Assembly (NCBI RefSeq): GCF_004121075.1
Contig: NZ_RHLN01000001.1
Span: 1 to 64,000 of the forward strand
DNA: 64,000 nucleotides
Reading direction: 5' to 3'
DNA from: Lutibacter sp. HS1-25
Lineage (GTDB): Bacteria; Bacteroidota; Bacteroidia; Flavobacteriales; Flavobacteriaceae
Shown here: piece after piece, positions 54,475 to 62,662 of the stretch
Position numbering within the stretch: the stretch's first letter is position 1
Layout of the letters: every line of letters begins with the position of its first letter
Made by a program: the position numbers and the translations under genes
The notes under the pieces: generated by a model
Seen by the model: only the letters and a program-made list of their open reading frames with translations
What the model was told of the DNA's origin: nothing
Databases searched by the model: none

Positions 54475-55345
54475 ATTTTTGTCTGTATTTTTTTCGAATG
54501 TAAAAACTCAAAGTGTTTAGTAAAAAGGTAAAAACAAACAAGGTAATACCAGCTGCAAAAATGGTTCTATATTCAATAGATCCATGTTGAACGTCACCTA
54601 AACTAACCTGTACAATGTATGCTGTAATTGTTTCTACAGGCACTGTTGGGTCAAAAGTTAAACGTGGTTGTTGACCAGCTGCAATGGCTACAATCATAGT
54701 TTCTCCAATAGCTCTTGAAATGGCTAAAATAATGGAAACTATAATTCCTGATGAAGCTGCCGGAACCACAACTTTAAATGCTGTTTGCAATTTAGTTGCA
54801 CCCATTCCGTATGAAGCTTCTCTCATTGCTTTTGGTACAGCGTGCAAAGCATCTTCGCTTAATGAAGATATAAAAGGAATAATCATTATTCCCATAACAA
54901 TACCTGCCGAAAGTGAGTTAAAACCTGATAAGTCTGGTATAATTTGTTGTAAAAATGGTGTTACTACAATTAAGGCAAAAAATCCGTAAACAACAGTAGG
55001 TATAGACGCCAATAATTCCAATAAAGGTTTTATTGTTTTTCTAAAACTTTTTGGAGCATATTCACTTAAATAAATACTGATAGATAAACCTACAGGAAGT
55101 GCGACTGAAATTGCAATAAATGAAGTTAATAATGTTCCTGAAAGTAGTGGTAATATACCGTAATGTTTATCGGTAAACAAAGGTGTCCATTGAGAATCGG
55201 TTAAAAAGTCTACGATAGAAACTTCACTAAAAAACTGAAAAGCTTCAACCGCTAAAACTGAAATGATTCCAAAAGTAACAGCAATTGTTATTAAGGCACT
55301 AGATAAAAGTGACTTTTCAATTACAAATTCTTTTATTTTACGCAT
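54467..55345 (-). CDS. pstC: phosphate ABC transporter permease PstC
   Basis: A 292-residue inner-membrane permease with six helices. The EAA loop is DALHAVPKAMREASYGMGATKLQT, followed by LAISRAIGETMIVAIAAG. LASIPTVVYGFFAL is the conserved helix-3 region. It is the first gene after pstS, separated from it by 75 bases that contain a large hairpin, so its expression is probably lower than that of pstS. Confidence 0.95.
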   Translation of the reverse strand: MRKIKEFVIEKSLLSSALITIAVTFGIISVLAVEAFQFFSEVSIVDFLTDSQWTPLFTDKHYGILPLLSGTLLTSFIAISVALPVGLSISIYLSEYAPKSFRKTIKPLLELLASIPTVVYGFFALIVVTPFLQQIIPDLSGFNSLSAGIVMGIMIIPFISSLSEDALHAVPKAMREASYGMGATKLQTAFKVVVPAASSGIIVSIILAISRAIGETMIVAIAAGQQPRLTFDPTVPVETITAYIVQVSLGDVQHGSIEYRTIFAAGITLFVFTFLLNTLSFYIRKKYRQKYE

Positions 55346-55361
55346 CGAAAATTTTTTAAAA

Positions 55362-55400
55362 AGGGAAATCAGTTGTCATTTTTGACAACTGATTTTCCCT
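55362..55400 (-). terminator. pstS-pstC intergenic hairpin (partial terminator or RNA stabiliser)
   Basis: The 17-base arm AGGGAAATCAGTTGTCA pairs with its complement across a 4-base loop with one bulged base. On the minus strand it is followed by five T residues. It lies just past the pstS stop and before pstC, so it may protect pstS mRNA and reduce read-through into pstCAB-phoU. Confidence 0.75.
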
Positions 55401-55420
55401 AACTCTTTCCTTTTTCACTA

Positions 55421-56374
55421 TTATTTATTGCTTTCAACAAAAGCTTTGAAGTTTTCTTTTTGTTTTGTGTAAAGTTCTGCAGGTAATGGAATATAACCAA
55501 CATCTTCAGACAATTCACCTGCGTTGTCTATGTAAAAGTTTACAAATTCTATAACTTCAGGAAGTTTTACAGAAGTACTGTTTACGTAAACAAATAAAGG
55601 TCTTGATAATGGGCTGTAAGTACCGTTGCTTACTGTTTCTAAAGTTGGTTTTACAACTTCAGTACCGTTATTTACACCTATTAAAGTTAATTTGTCTTTG
55701 TTTTCAGCATAGTAAGCCAATCCAAAAAATCCTAAAGCGTATTTATCTCCTGCGATACCTTGTACCAAAACGTGATCATCTTCACTTGCGGTAAAATCAC
55801 CACGGCTTGAACCACTTTTACCAACAATTGCTTCCGTAAAATAATCGTATGTTCCAGATGCAACTCCAGGACCAAATAAGTGAATTTCTTCGTTTGGCCA
55901 TTCTGGTCTAATTTGGTTCCATTTCATAATTACCCCTTGTGCTGCAGGTTCCCAAATCATTTTTAATTCTTCAACAGTAAAGCTGTCTACCCAAGTATTT
56001 TCAGGGTTTACCAATACAGCTAAACCATCATAAGCTACTTCTAATTCTAAATAAGTAATGTTATTTTCAGCACAAGCTGCTTTTTCTTTGTCTTTTATTG
56101 GGCGAGAAGCGTTTGATAAATTTGTTTCACCTCTTGAGAATTTTTGAAATCCACCACCAGTTCCAGATACTCCAATAGTAACTTTTACGCCAGATTGTAC
56201 TGTTCTAAATTCTTCGGCAACTGCTTCTGTAATTGGGTATACCGTACTTGATCCATCAACACTAATTGTACCTTCTAGTTGTACAGTATCGTTGGTAGTT
56301 TCTTTTTGTTCTTTTTTATTTCCACAAGCTGTTACAGCAAGTGCAATTGATAGGATAAATGCTAATTTTTTCAT
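55421..56374 (-). CDS. pstS: phosphate-binding lipoprotein PstS
   Basis: A 317-residue periplasmic phosphate-binding protein. The lipoprotein signal MKKLAFILSIALAVTACGN gives an N-terminal lipid-anchored Cys. ISVDGSSTVYPI, GVSGTGGGFQKFSRGE and SGTYDYFTEAIVGKSGSSRGD are the usual phosphate-pocket segments. The start is placed at 56374, where the lipobox-bearing signal begins; the longer open frame is not conserved-looking. Its promoter carries Pho-box repeats in phase at 56420-56480. Confidence 0.95.
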   Translation of the reverse strand: MKKLAFILSIALAVTACGNKKEQKETTNDTVQLEGTISVDGSSTVYPITEAVAEEFRTVQSGVKVTIGVSGTGGGFQKFSRGETNLSNASRPIKDKEKAACAENNITYLELEVAYDGLAVLVNPENTWVDSFTVEELKMIWEPAAQGVIMKWNQIRPEWPNEEIHLFGPGVASGTYDYFTEAIVGKSGSSRGDFTASEDDHVLVQGIAGDKYALGFFGLAYYAENKDKLTLIGVNNGTEVVKPTLETVSNGTYSPLSRPLFVYVNSTSVKLPEVIEFVNFYIDNAGELSEDVGYIPLPAELYTKQKENFKAFVESNK

Positions 56375-56402
56375 TATTGTTTTAGTCTTTAAATTTGTAT
56401 TG

Positions 56403-56480
56403 CAAATAAATGACTTTGCTGTTAAGTGTATGTTATGTGAAAATAAAATAAACATAAACACTTTGTTAAGTCATTGTTAA
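56403..56480 (-). promoter_or_regulatory. Pho-box array and promoter of pstS
   Basis: Plus-strand TGTTAA-type repeats start at 56420, 56431, 56464 and 56475. All are in register with an 11-base period (33 bases between the two pairs). On the minus strand these read TTAACA. The -7 TTTG (56403-56406) lies 13 bases from the nearest repeat and 29 bases before the ATG. Confidence 0.8.
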
Positions 56481-56492
56481 TTGGATTGCTTT

Positions 56493-57518
56493 TTAGAAAG
56501 CAAACTCTAAGTTAAGGTAAAAAAATGAAAGATTTTTTTTATCAATTTCTGTATAGTCGTGATTTCTGTAGTTTAGTGAAGTATTTATACCTTTTCTAAC
56601 TTTGTACTCTACACCTGCAATTATGGTATTACCATCTTCTAAATTATTCCAAGAAGTTTGTTCAGAGTTTAAAGTATTAGAGTGGACAATATCAAAACGA
56701 GCAAATACATCCCATTTTTTGTTTATATCGTAGGCACCATAAAATGAAAGTCCAGTTTCGTCGTAACCTTTAGCTAGTGTATTGTATGTAATTGCATTTT
56801 GCATTAAATTGTATTCTGCACCAATTCTAAATACATTCTCCATTTTATAACCTGCAAAAAATGCCAAGTTGGTCATTGTTGTTTTTGTATCTGGAATTTT
56901 TGAATCAATTCCTTTCATAACATCAACATATCCCTTTAAAGTTAAACTTTTAATAGGATTGTAAACCACGTTTAAAGCATATCTATTATTTCCTGTTTGA
57001 TCTTGTAGGTTGGTATAACCTTCACCATTAACAATAGTAACATCAAATCTAAATTTTTCACTAACTTTAAATGCCCCCATAACACCTAGGTCGGCACTTG
57101 CTCCAAATTTGTATTCATCGTCTAAAGATTTGTACAAATATCTATATTGCCAAAAATCTTCTTGTACTTTAAATTGTTGTAATCCAAAAATACCAGCAGT
57201 TAGCGTTATCCAATCGTTGGCTTTGTAGTCTAATTGCGCATTTTTTACAAATAAAGTATATTGGCTACCAGCAGAATTTTTACCAGCATCTAATAATACT
57301 TTGGCTGAAAATTTGTCATCAAATTTGTATTTATAACCAAAATAAACACGTGTTAGCTCAAATGCCCCAACTTGATCTTCGTTTGAGTTTGTATTTACGT
57401 GATAATTGAAATAAATTTTACCAGTAACGGCACCTTTTGGGTTTTCGGAATTTTCTTGCGAAAAAGTAATAGCAGACACCATTACAAAAAATACGAATAT
57501 TAATTTGTTTAATTTCAT
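56493..57518 (-). CDS. outer membrane porin, predicted Pho regulon member
   Basis: A 341-residue outer membrane beta-barrel with a signal peptide ending AITFSQ. Strands such as AVTGKIYFNYHVNTN, LTRVYFGYKYKFDDKFSAKV and the closing FFYLNLEFAF fit the OprO/OprP-like or DUF-porin group of Bacteroidota. Position next to pstS and a Pho-box array at its promoter indicate a role in phosphate passage across the outer membrane under starvation. Substrate specificity is inferred. Confidence 0.83.
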   Translation of the reverse strand: MKLNKLIFVFFVMVSAITFSQENSENPKGAVTGKIYFNYHVNTNSNEDQVGAFELTRVYFGYKYKFDDKFSAKVLLDAGKNSAGSQYTLFVKNAQLDYKANDWITLTAGIFGLQQFKVQEDFWQYRYLYKSLDDEYKFGASADLGVMGAFKVSEKFRFDVTIVNGEGYTNLQDQTGNNRYALNVVYNPIKSLTLKGYVDVMKGIDSKIPDTKTTMTNLAFFAGYKMENVFRIGAEYNLMQNAITYNTLAKGYDETGLSFYGAYDINKKWDVFARFDIVHSNTLNSEQTSWNNLEDGNTIIAGVEYKVRKGINTSLNYRNHDYTEIDKKNLSFFYLNLEFAF

Positions 57519-57547
57519 TATGAATAATATTAAGTTTTTAGTCGCAG

Positions 57548-57592
57548 CAAATAACCCACGCTAATGTTAAGTTAATGTTAAGAAGGTGTTAT
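57548..57592 (-). promoter_or_regulatory. Pho-box array and promoter of the first porin gene
   Basis: TGTTAA, TGTTAA and TGTTAT start at 57565, 57576 and 57587 on the plus strand, an exact 11-base period. The -7 TTTG (57548-57551 on the minus strand) is 13 bases away. The leader then shares GACTAAAAACT with the second porin gene. Confidence 0.85.
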
Positions 57593-57674
57593 TATAAAAA
57601 CAATATTTTAAATAATAAATACCATTTATAACTTGTTTAAACTTGAATATTGTTGAAGTTTGTTTTTAGATAAA

Positions 57675-57853
57675 AAAAGGGGCTGTTTAAAAAGCATCAA
57701 AACGCGTTATTCTGAATTTATTTACTCACATCCTTTAGGAATTTGTAAATCTACAATTTCAGAATCTCATCACATTGGAAATCAGCCATTGTGAGAGCCT
57801 AAATCAAGTTCAGGTTGACGAAAAGTTTACTTTTTAGACAGCCCTTTTAAGGG
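57675..57853. repeat. MITE/REP-like palindromic element with ~16-bp terminal inverted repeats
   Basis: GGGGCTGTTTAAAAAG (57679-57694) is matched by the inverted CTTTTTAGACAGCCC (57830-57844). Inside are shorter inverted repeats (TTCTGAA / TTCAGAA) and the run CAAGTTCAGGTTGACGAAAA, but no open frame. It looks like a non-autonomous mobile or structured repeat. The terminal CCCTTTTAAGGG palindrome may help end transcription of the receptor gene at 57865. Confidence 0.6.
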
Positions 57854-57864
57854 TTGAAAATTAT

Positions 57865-60429
57865 TTATTTGAAGTGTTTTTCGGCTTCAAAATCTTTCGC
57901 TTTTTTCGCTTTTTTACCAGTCATATTAAGAGCGTAGGTAACTCCTAATTCTACAATTGGACCGTTGCGAACATAAGTTGTTTCTTGGTAAAAAATTTGA
58001 TCGTTATTGCTATTAAATGCGTTGGTGTCTAAACCTTCAATATTTGAACCAAATATGTCTAAACCTCTTAATGAAAAGCTCCAGTCTTTTAATTTTTTTG
58101 GTTTGTAACTAAATGCAGCATTTGCTATTTGATAGAAATCGTTTTGACCTTGTGAGGTAATGGTTGCCGATTTTAAGTTGTAATCCATATTAAACTTTAC
58201 TTCTTCTGTTAGGTTTAAATTAAGGTTGGCTTTTAATGACCAGTTTGTGCTGTTATTGTCAATATCATAACCAAAAACTTCCCCTTTTATGGTGTAATAA
58301 TATAAAGATCCGCCTAAAAATAAATCTACATATTTACCTAAATAAACATCGGCATTTATTTCACCACCAAGTGATGTTGAGTTACCAGCATTTGTATAAC
58401 TTCTAATTAATACATTTTCTTGTAAAATATCATATAAATCTGGATTTTCAATAGCTGTTGTAGTTGTATTTACTCTAAAAACAGCATTGTTAACACCACG
58501 GTAAAAACCAGTAATGTCTAAAGTTGTTTTTTTAACTTTAGTATTGTAAGTTAATTCTACATTGTTGGTGTATTCTGATTCTAATTCAGGATCTCCAAGT
58601 ACATAAACTTCGTAGTGACGACGGTATAAAAATGGTGATAAGGTAGTTGCTGACGGACGGTTAATGCGTCGGCTTGCAGCCAATATCAAACTATTTTCAT
58701 TAGAAACAGGATAACTTAAATGTACAGATGGAAAGAAATCTAGTTTTGTATGGTCAAAATCTGATGTCCCAGAGTTGTTAAATAAGTTCAAATAATCGGT
58801 ATTTGTTACGTGCATTTTTTGATCTTCTAACTCTATTCTTAAACCAACTATATAGTCTAATTTTCCAGTTTTACCTGTAAAATCGGCATAACCAGCATAA
58901 ACACCTCTACGCATATCAATAGCGTTATTTAAGTCTTTTGTAACTAAATCATTATCAAAAGTAAAGTCTCCAGCAATAGCTACATTATTGCTTCTAACAC
59001 CTATTTTTAATGCATTAAAATCGTTGTATTTGATAGCATAATCTGCAGAAAAAATAAATCCGTGAAGCGGTGTATCATCAGCCATAGAATATTGTTGTTC
59101 AACAATTGAACCAGCAGTATCAGTAGTAGGATTGTAATCGTAATTTTGATTTGTAAGTTCTCTGCTTAATTGAGAATTTTCATAAGAACCTGCAATTTTT
59201 AAATTTTTATTTTCAGTAAAATCTATTGAATAATCGGCATTAAATGTGTTGTATTGTCCGTATCTATTGTCTGTATTAGGGTTGTAAATCCAATCTTCAG
59301 AAGCCAAGTCTTTATTAGAGCCATCAGCATCTGCATAATAGTTGTTGTAAATATAGTAAGCAGCTCTTCCTTCAGTTCTGTTTCCGTAAGAATACGTAAG
59401 CGAAAGTTTTTCTTTTTCACTTAAATTAAAATCTACTCCTGCATTTGCAGTGTAATATTCGTACCATTCAGGGCGTTCACCAGTGGCATCCATATGAAAA
59501 TATTCGCCTTCAGGAGCTTTTACCAAAACACGTGCTTCACCATATCTTTTTCCGTTTATATTTCTTTTATTGTAATTAAAACCACCATAAAACGAAATAT
59601 TTTTAGTGTTGTACATTAAATTTAAACCACCACCATATCGGTCGTTGTTCATTTTATAATCGCTGTATTTATCGTTAAGATTAGACCAAGGAGAACCTCC
59701 AATTAAACCATTTGCGCTTAATGATAAACCTTCAACACCATTTGTTTTAGTGGTAATATTTATAATTCCACCTTTTCCTTGAGAATCAAAACTTGCAGTT
59801 GGCACGGTAATAACATCTACTTTGTTTACATTGTTTCCAGCAATTTGAGACAACAAAACAGCTGCGTCTATTTGTGTTGGTTTTCCGTTTAAATAGACCT
59901 GAAAATTGGAAGTTCCTCTTACTGAAACTTCACCACTAGGATCTACAGAAACCGAAGGTAATTTATTTAAAACATCAGCAGCAGTTCCTCCTTTAGCAGT
60001 TTCAAAATCGCTAGGATTGTAAGTTTTTCTGTCAATTTTTGTAGATTGAATTTTGTTTGTTGCTGTTATAGCTATTTCATTTAAAGCTTCTGTTGAAGTA
60101 TTTAAATAAACATTATTTACAGTTATTTTTGAATGTTGTTTATTTACAACAATGTTATTTATGGTTTTTGGATTGTACCCCATAAATGAAACTTCAATAG
60201 TATAAGTTCCATATGGAATTGCGGTAGCCTTGAATTTTCCATTTTCATTTGAAACAATACCATCAATTGTTTTTGAAGATAAAGCATCAGTGATAACAAT
60301 TGTTGCGTAAGGAATTCCTTCTTTAGATTCGTTATCTAATACTTGGCCATTTATACTTCCTTGTTGTGCAAAAAGTGTGTTTGTTGCAATAAAAATAAAT
60401 AATGTAAATATTTTGAACTTAGCTGTCAT
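57865..60429 (-). CDS. TonB-dependent receptor-like outer membrane beta-barrel protein
   Basis: An 854-residue protein with a signal peptide ending LFAQQ. A carboxypeptidase-regulatory-like domain covers about 25-115 (GSINGQVLDNESKEGIPYAT). A plug domain follows with GGTAADVLNKLPSVSVDPSG, VRGTSNFQVYLNGKP and GKGGIINITTKTNG, and then a large barrel. It belongs to the Bacteroidota outer membrane beta-barrel family. It sits between two predicted Pho-regulated porin genes, though no Pho-box array was found at its start; instead an inverted repeat lies at 60460-60477. Ligand unknown. Confidence 0.87.
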   Translation of the reverse strand: MTAKFKIFTLFIFIATNTLFAQQGSINGQVLDNESKEGIPYATIVITDALSSKTIDGIVSNENGKFKATAIPYGTYTIEVSFMGYNPKTINNIVVNKQHSKITVNNVYLNTSTEALNEIAITATNKIQSTKIDRKTYNPSDFETAKGGTAADVLNKLPSVSVDPSGEVSVRGTSNFQVYLNGKPTQIDAAVLLSQIAGNNVNKVDVITVPTASFDSQGKGGIINITTKTNGVEGLSLSANGLIGGSPWSNLNDKYSDYKMNNDRYGGGLNLMYNTKNISFYGGFNYNKRNINGKRYGEARVLVKAPEGEYFHMDATGERPEWYEYYTANAGVDFNLSEKEKLSLTYSYGNRTEGRAAYYIYNNYYADADGSNKDLASEDWIYNPNTDNRYGQYNTFNADYSIDFTENKNLKIAGSYENSQLSRELTNQNYDYNPTTDTAGSIVEQQYSMADDTPLHGFIFSADYAIKYNDFNALKIGVRSNNVAIAGDFTFDNDLVTKDLNNAIDMRRGVYAGYADFTGKTGKLDYIVGLRIELEDQKMHVTNTDYLNLFNNSGTSDFDHTKLDFFPSVHLSYPVSNENSLILAASRRINRPSATTLSPFLYRRHYEVYVLGDPELESEYTNNVELTYNTKVKKTTLDITGFYRGVNNAVFRVNTTTTAIENPDLYDILQENVLIRSYTNAGNSTSLGGEINADVYLGKYVDLFLGGSLYYYTIKGEVFGYDIDNNSTNWSLKANLNLNLTEEVKFNMDYNLKSATITSQGQNDFYQIANAAFSYKPKKLKDWSFSLRGLDIFGSNIEGLDTNAFNSNNDQIFYQETTYVRNGPIVELGVTYALNMTGKKAKKAKDFEAEKHFK

Positions 60430-60459
60430 TTTTTATGAATTTTTTAAAACAATTTGCGA

Positions 60460-60477
60460 ATGTAATATAAATTACAT
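60460..60477. promoter_or_regulatory. perfect inverted repeat upstream of the receptor gene
   Basis: ATGTAAT-ATAA-ATTACAT, 31 bases upstream of the ATG at 60429. It may be an operator for an unidentified regulator. In such AT-rich DNA chance cannot be excluded. Confidence 0.3.
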
Positions 60478-60528
60478 AATTGTAAATTGCATTTTTTTAA
60501 AAATATAAATAAATGCTGTTTTGAGCAT

Positions 60529-60562
60529 AAAAAAAGGGAAACACAGCGTGTTTCCCTTTTTT
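60529..60562 (-). terminator. intrinsic terminator of the second porin gene
   Basis: The arms AAAAAAGGGAAACAC / GTGTTTCCCTTTTTT with a 3-base loop lie 19 bases past the stop of the porin gene at 60581. Confidence 0.92.
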
Positions 60563-60580
60563 GTTTTCTTTTTGTAGTTT

Positions 60581-61771
60581 TTAGAAATGGATATCAAATT
60601 GCAATCTCCACATAATTATATCATTTGCAGGATTGATATCTAATACACTTACGTCTGTTTGAACTTTTAATTTATGTCCAACAATAAATTTTGAAACACC
60701 TAAAGTATATTGATTTTCAGGAACTTTACCAGTTATAGCTTGGTCTAATTTTACATTAGAGTATCTACCTGTAACTTCCCAGTTGTTTTTAAATAAATAA
60801 CCACTTTGAAGGTTGTAACCGTGACCAACCTGAACAATATCACCTGTTTCGCTTCCATCAGAATTTGTTGCAATTGGGTTTTTAGCATCTCTGTTTGCAT
60901 ATTCACCCATAAAACTAAATCCTTTGTACTTAAACATAGCATCTACAAATACATCATTAATATTTGTTTCGTATAAACCATAATCGGTTGTCATATAAGA
61001 TCCTTGGTTTCCTCTAACTCTTACAGCGTTGTTGTTTAAGTTATAGGTTGCAGCAATAGATAATTTAGGTTTAGGTTCTCTTTTTAAATCTGAACCAGAA
61101 TAATCTCCTTTACTGCTAAAATTACCAAATGGCAACAATTCAACACGACCTGTATATTGAAAACCACCTTCGTTTCCTGTAACTACATTACGACCTTCTC
61201 CTTGTGAAATTGAAAGAATTTCTCTAATTACAAATTGATCAGCAATGGTAAAATGATGTCTTAATTGAACACCCATATCCCTGTCAATGTTAAATCTTGC
61301 ATTTAATATAGAACGGTCTACCAATTGTAAATCTGCTGAAGAAATTACACGTTCTCTGTTTCCAGGAAGTTTTGTTTGACCGAACCAAAACTCTAGATTT
61401 TTAGCAAAATTATATTTCATAACGGCATCCATAATAATTCTAGGTGTATTTCCTGTGTATACAGAAGTTCCAGAAATATCTCTATTGGCTAACCCTAATT
61501 CAAGTTTGTATTTAAGTTTTGGAGAAAAAGCAAAACCATCAAATTTTAAACGTGCTCTACGTACTAAAAGATTGGTTTGGTTAGACTCACCTTCTTCCCA
61601 AATTGAAGTTCCTAAAAATTGTACTCTGGCGCCTATATTCATAGACCAGGTACTGTCTTTTCCTACTAAATTAAAGATTCCTTTTCCAAATTTTGGAGCG
61701 TTTGTTTCTTGAGCACTTACAATAACCATTGTAAATGTAAATAATACAAGTAGTGTATTTTTTAATTTCAT
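60581..61771 (-). CDS. phosphate-selective porin OprO/OprP family
   Basis: A 396-residue outer membrane porin with a signal peptide ending VIVSAQ. The sequence WSMNIGARVQFLGTSIWE, VRRARLKFDGFAFSPKLKYKLELG and NLEFWFGQTKLPGNRERV is typical of the OprO/OprP (Pfam Porin_O_P) family, whose members pass phosphate or polyphosphate. The C-terminus MWRLQFDIHF ends in an aromatic residue as for outer membrane barrels. A three-repeat Pho-box array precedes it. It is a single-gene unit with its own terminator. Confidence 0.92.
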   Translation of the reverse strand: MKLKNTLLVLFTFTMVIVSAQETNAPKFGKGIFNLVGKDSTWSMNIGARVQFLGTSIWEEGESNQTNLLVRRARLKFDGFAFSPKLKYKLELGLANRDISGTSVYTGNTPRIIMDAVMKYNFAKNLEFWFGQTKLPGNRERVISSADLQLVDRSILNARFNIDRDMGVQLRHHFTIADQFVIREILSISQGEGRNVVTGNEGGFQYTGRVELLPFGNFSSKGDYSGSDLKREPKPKLSIAATYNLNNNAVRVRGNQGSYMTTDYGLYETNINDVFVDAMFKYKGFSFMGEYANRDAKNPIATNSDGSETGDIVQVGHGYNLQSGYLFKNNWEVTGRYSNVKLDQAITGKVPENQYTLGVSKFIVGHKLKVQTDVSVLDINPANDIIMWRLQFDIHF

Positions 61772-61800
61772 TATAAAATATATTTAGTTTTTAGTCAGTG

Positions 61801-61845
61801 CAAAGAACTTGTTACAATGTTAACTAAATGTTAAGACTGTGTTAT
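61801..61845 (-). promoter_or_regulatory. Pho-box array and promoter of the OprO/P-like porin gene
   Basis: TGTTAA, TGTTAA and TGTTAT start at 61818, 61829 and 61840 (11-base period). The -7 TTTG lies at 61801-61804, 13 bases from the first repeat and 30 bases before the ATG, exactly as in the first porin promoter. Confidence 0.87.
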
Positions 61846-61867
61846 TATAAAGGTAATATTTAAAATT

Positions 61868-61899
61868 AAAAAAAGCTACCCTTTAGAACAAAGGATAGC
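61868..61899 (-). terminator. orphan minus-strand intrinsic terminator
   Basis: On the minus strand GCTATCCTTT pairs with AAAGGGTAGC (one wobble) around a 5-base loop, followed by seven T residues. No minus-strand gene ends just to its right, so it may end a small transcript from about 61900-62150. Confidence 0.65.
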
Positions 61900-62145
61900 C
61901 TTACATTTCAAATTTAAAAGTTGACTAAAACTAAATATTATTGAAATGAAATGTTTTGTGGAGTAAATTAATTCAATGTTCAAATATCATACGTAAAATT
62001 GATTTTAAAGTAATCAAAATATTATGTAATTATTAAGAATTGTTGCTTGAAAAAAGATTGTTTTATAATATCCAAATTTTTGGGTCTATTATAATACAAT
62101 TGTAATATGTTGATAAACAGTAATATAAGTGTATTTTTAAAAAAC

Positions 62146-62201
62146 TTAATGTAAACTTAACGTTAACAAAACGTAAAATGAATGTAAATTAGGTAATTTT
62201 A
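62146..62201 (+). promoter_or_regulatory. Pho-box array and promoter of the MORN-repeat protein gene
   Basis: TTAATG, TTAACG, AAAACG and TGAATG start at 62146, 62157, 62168 and 62179, an 11-base period with the last two degenerate. TAATTTTA at 62194-62201 serves as -7 box, its TTTA 13 bases after the last repeat, the same spacing as in the other three Pho promoters. Confidence 0.65.
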
Positions 62202-62243
62202 AACTATCAAAATAAAAGGAATGTTCATTTAAAAATCTTAGAT

Positions 62244-62591
62244 ATGAAAAAATTAATTTTAGCAGTTGTTTTAATGTTTAGTATAACTGCATTTGCACAA
62301 GAACAAAAAGTAGCGTACAAAAAATTGGATAACAATTTAACGCAGGTAACGTATTATTTTGCTGATAATAGTGATATAATACAAAGAGAAGGTTTTTTTA
62401 ATGCTGATGGAAAACTGCAAGGAACCTGGATTAGTTATGATGTTGATGGTAATAAAATAGCCATTGCAAATTATAACAATGGTGTAAAAGAAGGTGTTTG
62501 GATGTATTTTAAAGAAGATAAAGTAAATGTAGTTACATACAATAATAACAAAATTACCAATGTTGAAGAAAAAGCATTGGTTGTAAATTAA
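62244..62591 (+). CDS. secreted MORN-repeat protein, predicted Pho regulon member
   Basis: A 115-residue protein with a signal peptide ending ITAFAQ. It contains repeated Y/F-G-W units of the MORN/YwqK type (GFFNADGKLQGTWISYDVDG and NNGVKEGVWMYFKEDK). Such short secreted MORN proteins are common in flavobacteria and are sometimes mis-annotated as enzymes. The gene stands alone between two terminators. Its promoter carries Pho-box-like repeats with the same geometry as pstS, so phosphate starvation control is likely. Molecular role unknown. Confidence 0.8.
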   Translation: MKKLILAVVLMFSITAFAQEQKVAYKKLDNNLTQVTYYFADNSDIIQREGFFNADGKLQGTWISYDVDGNKIAIANYNNGVKEGVWMYFKEDKVNVVTYNNNKITNVEEKALVVN

Positions 62592-62608
62592 ACCCTAAAT
62601 TCTTTAAT

Positions 62609-62646
62609 AAAAAAAGGGATGCTAACAACGTTAGCATCCCTTTTTT
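62609..62646. terminator. bidirectional terminator
   Basis: The arms AAAAAAGGGATGCTAAC / GTTAGCATCCCTTTTTT with a 3-base loop serve the MORN gene (+) and the lipoprotein gene (-). Confidence 0.93.
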
Positions 62647-62662
62647 GGTTTTGTAAATAATG

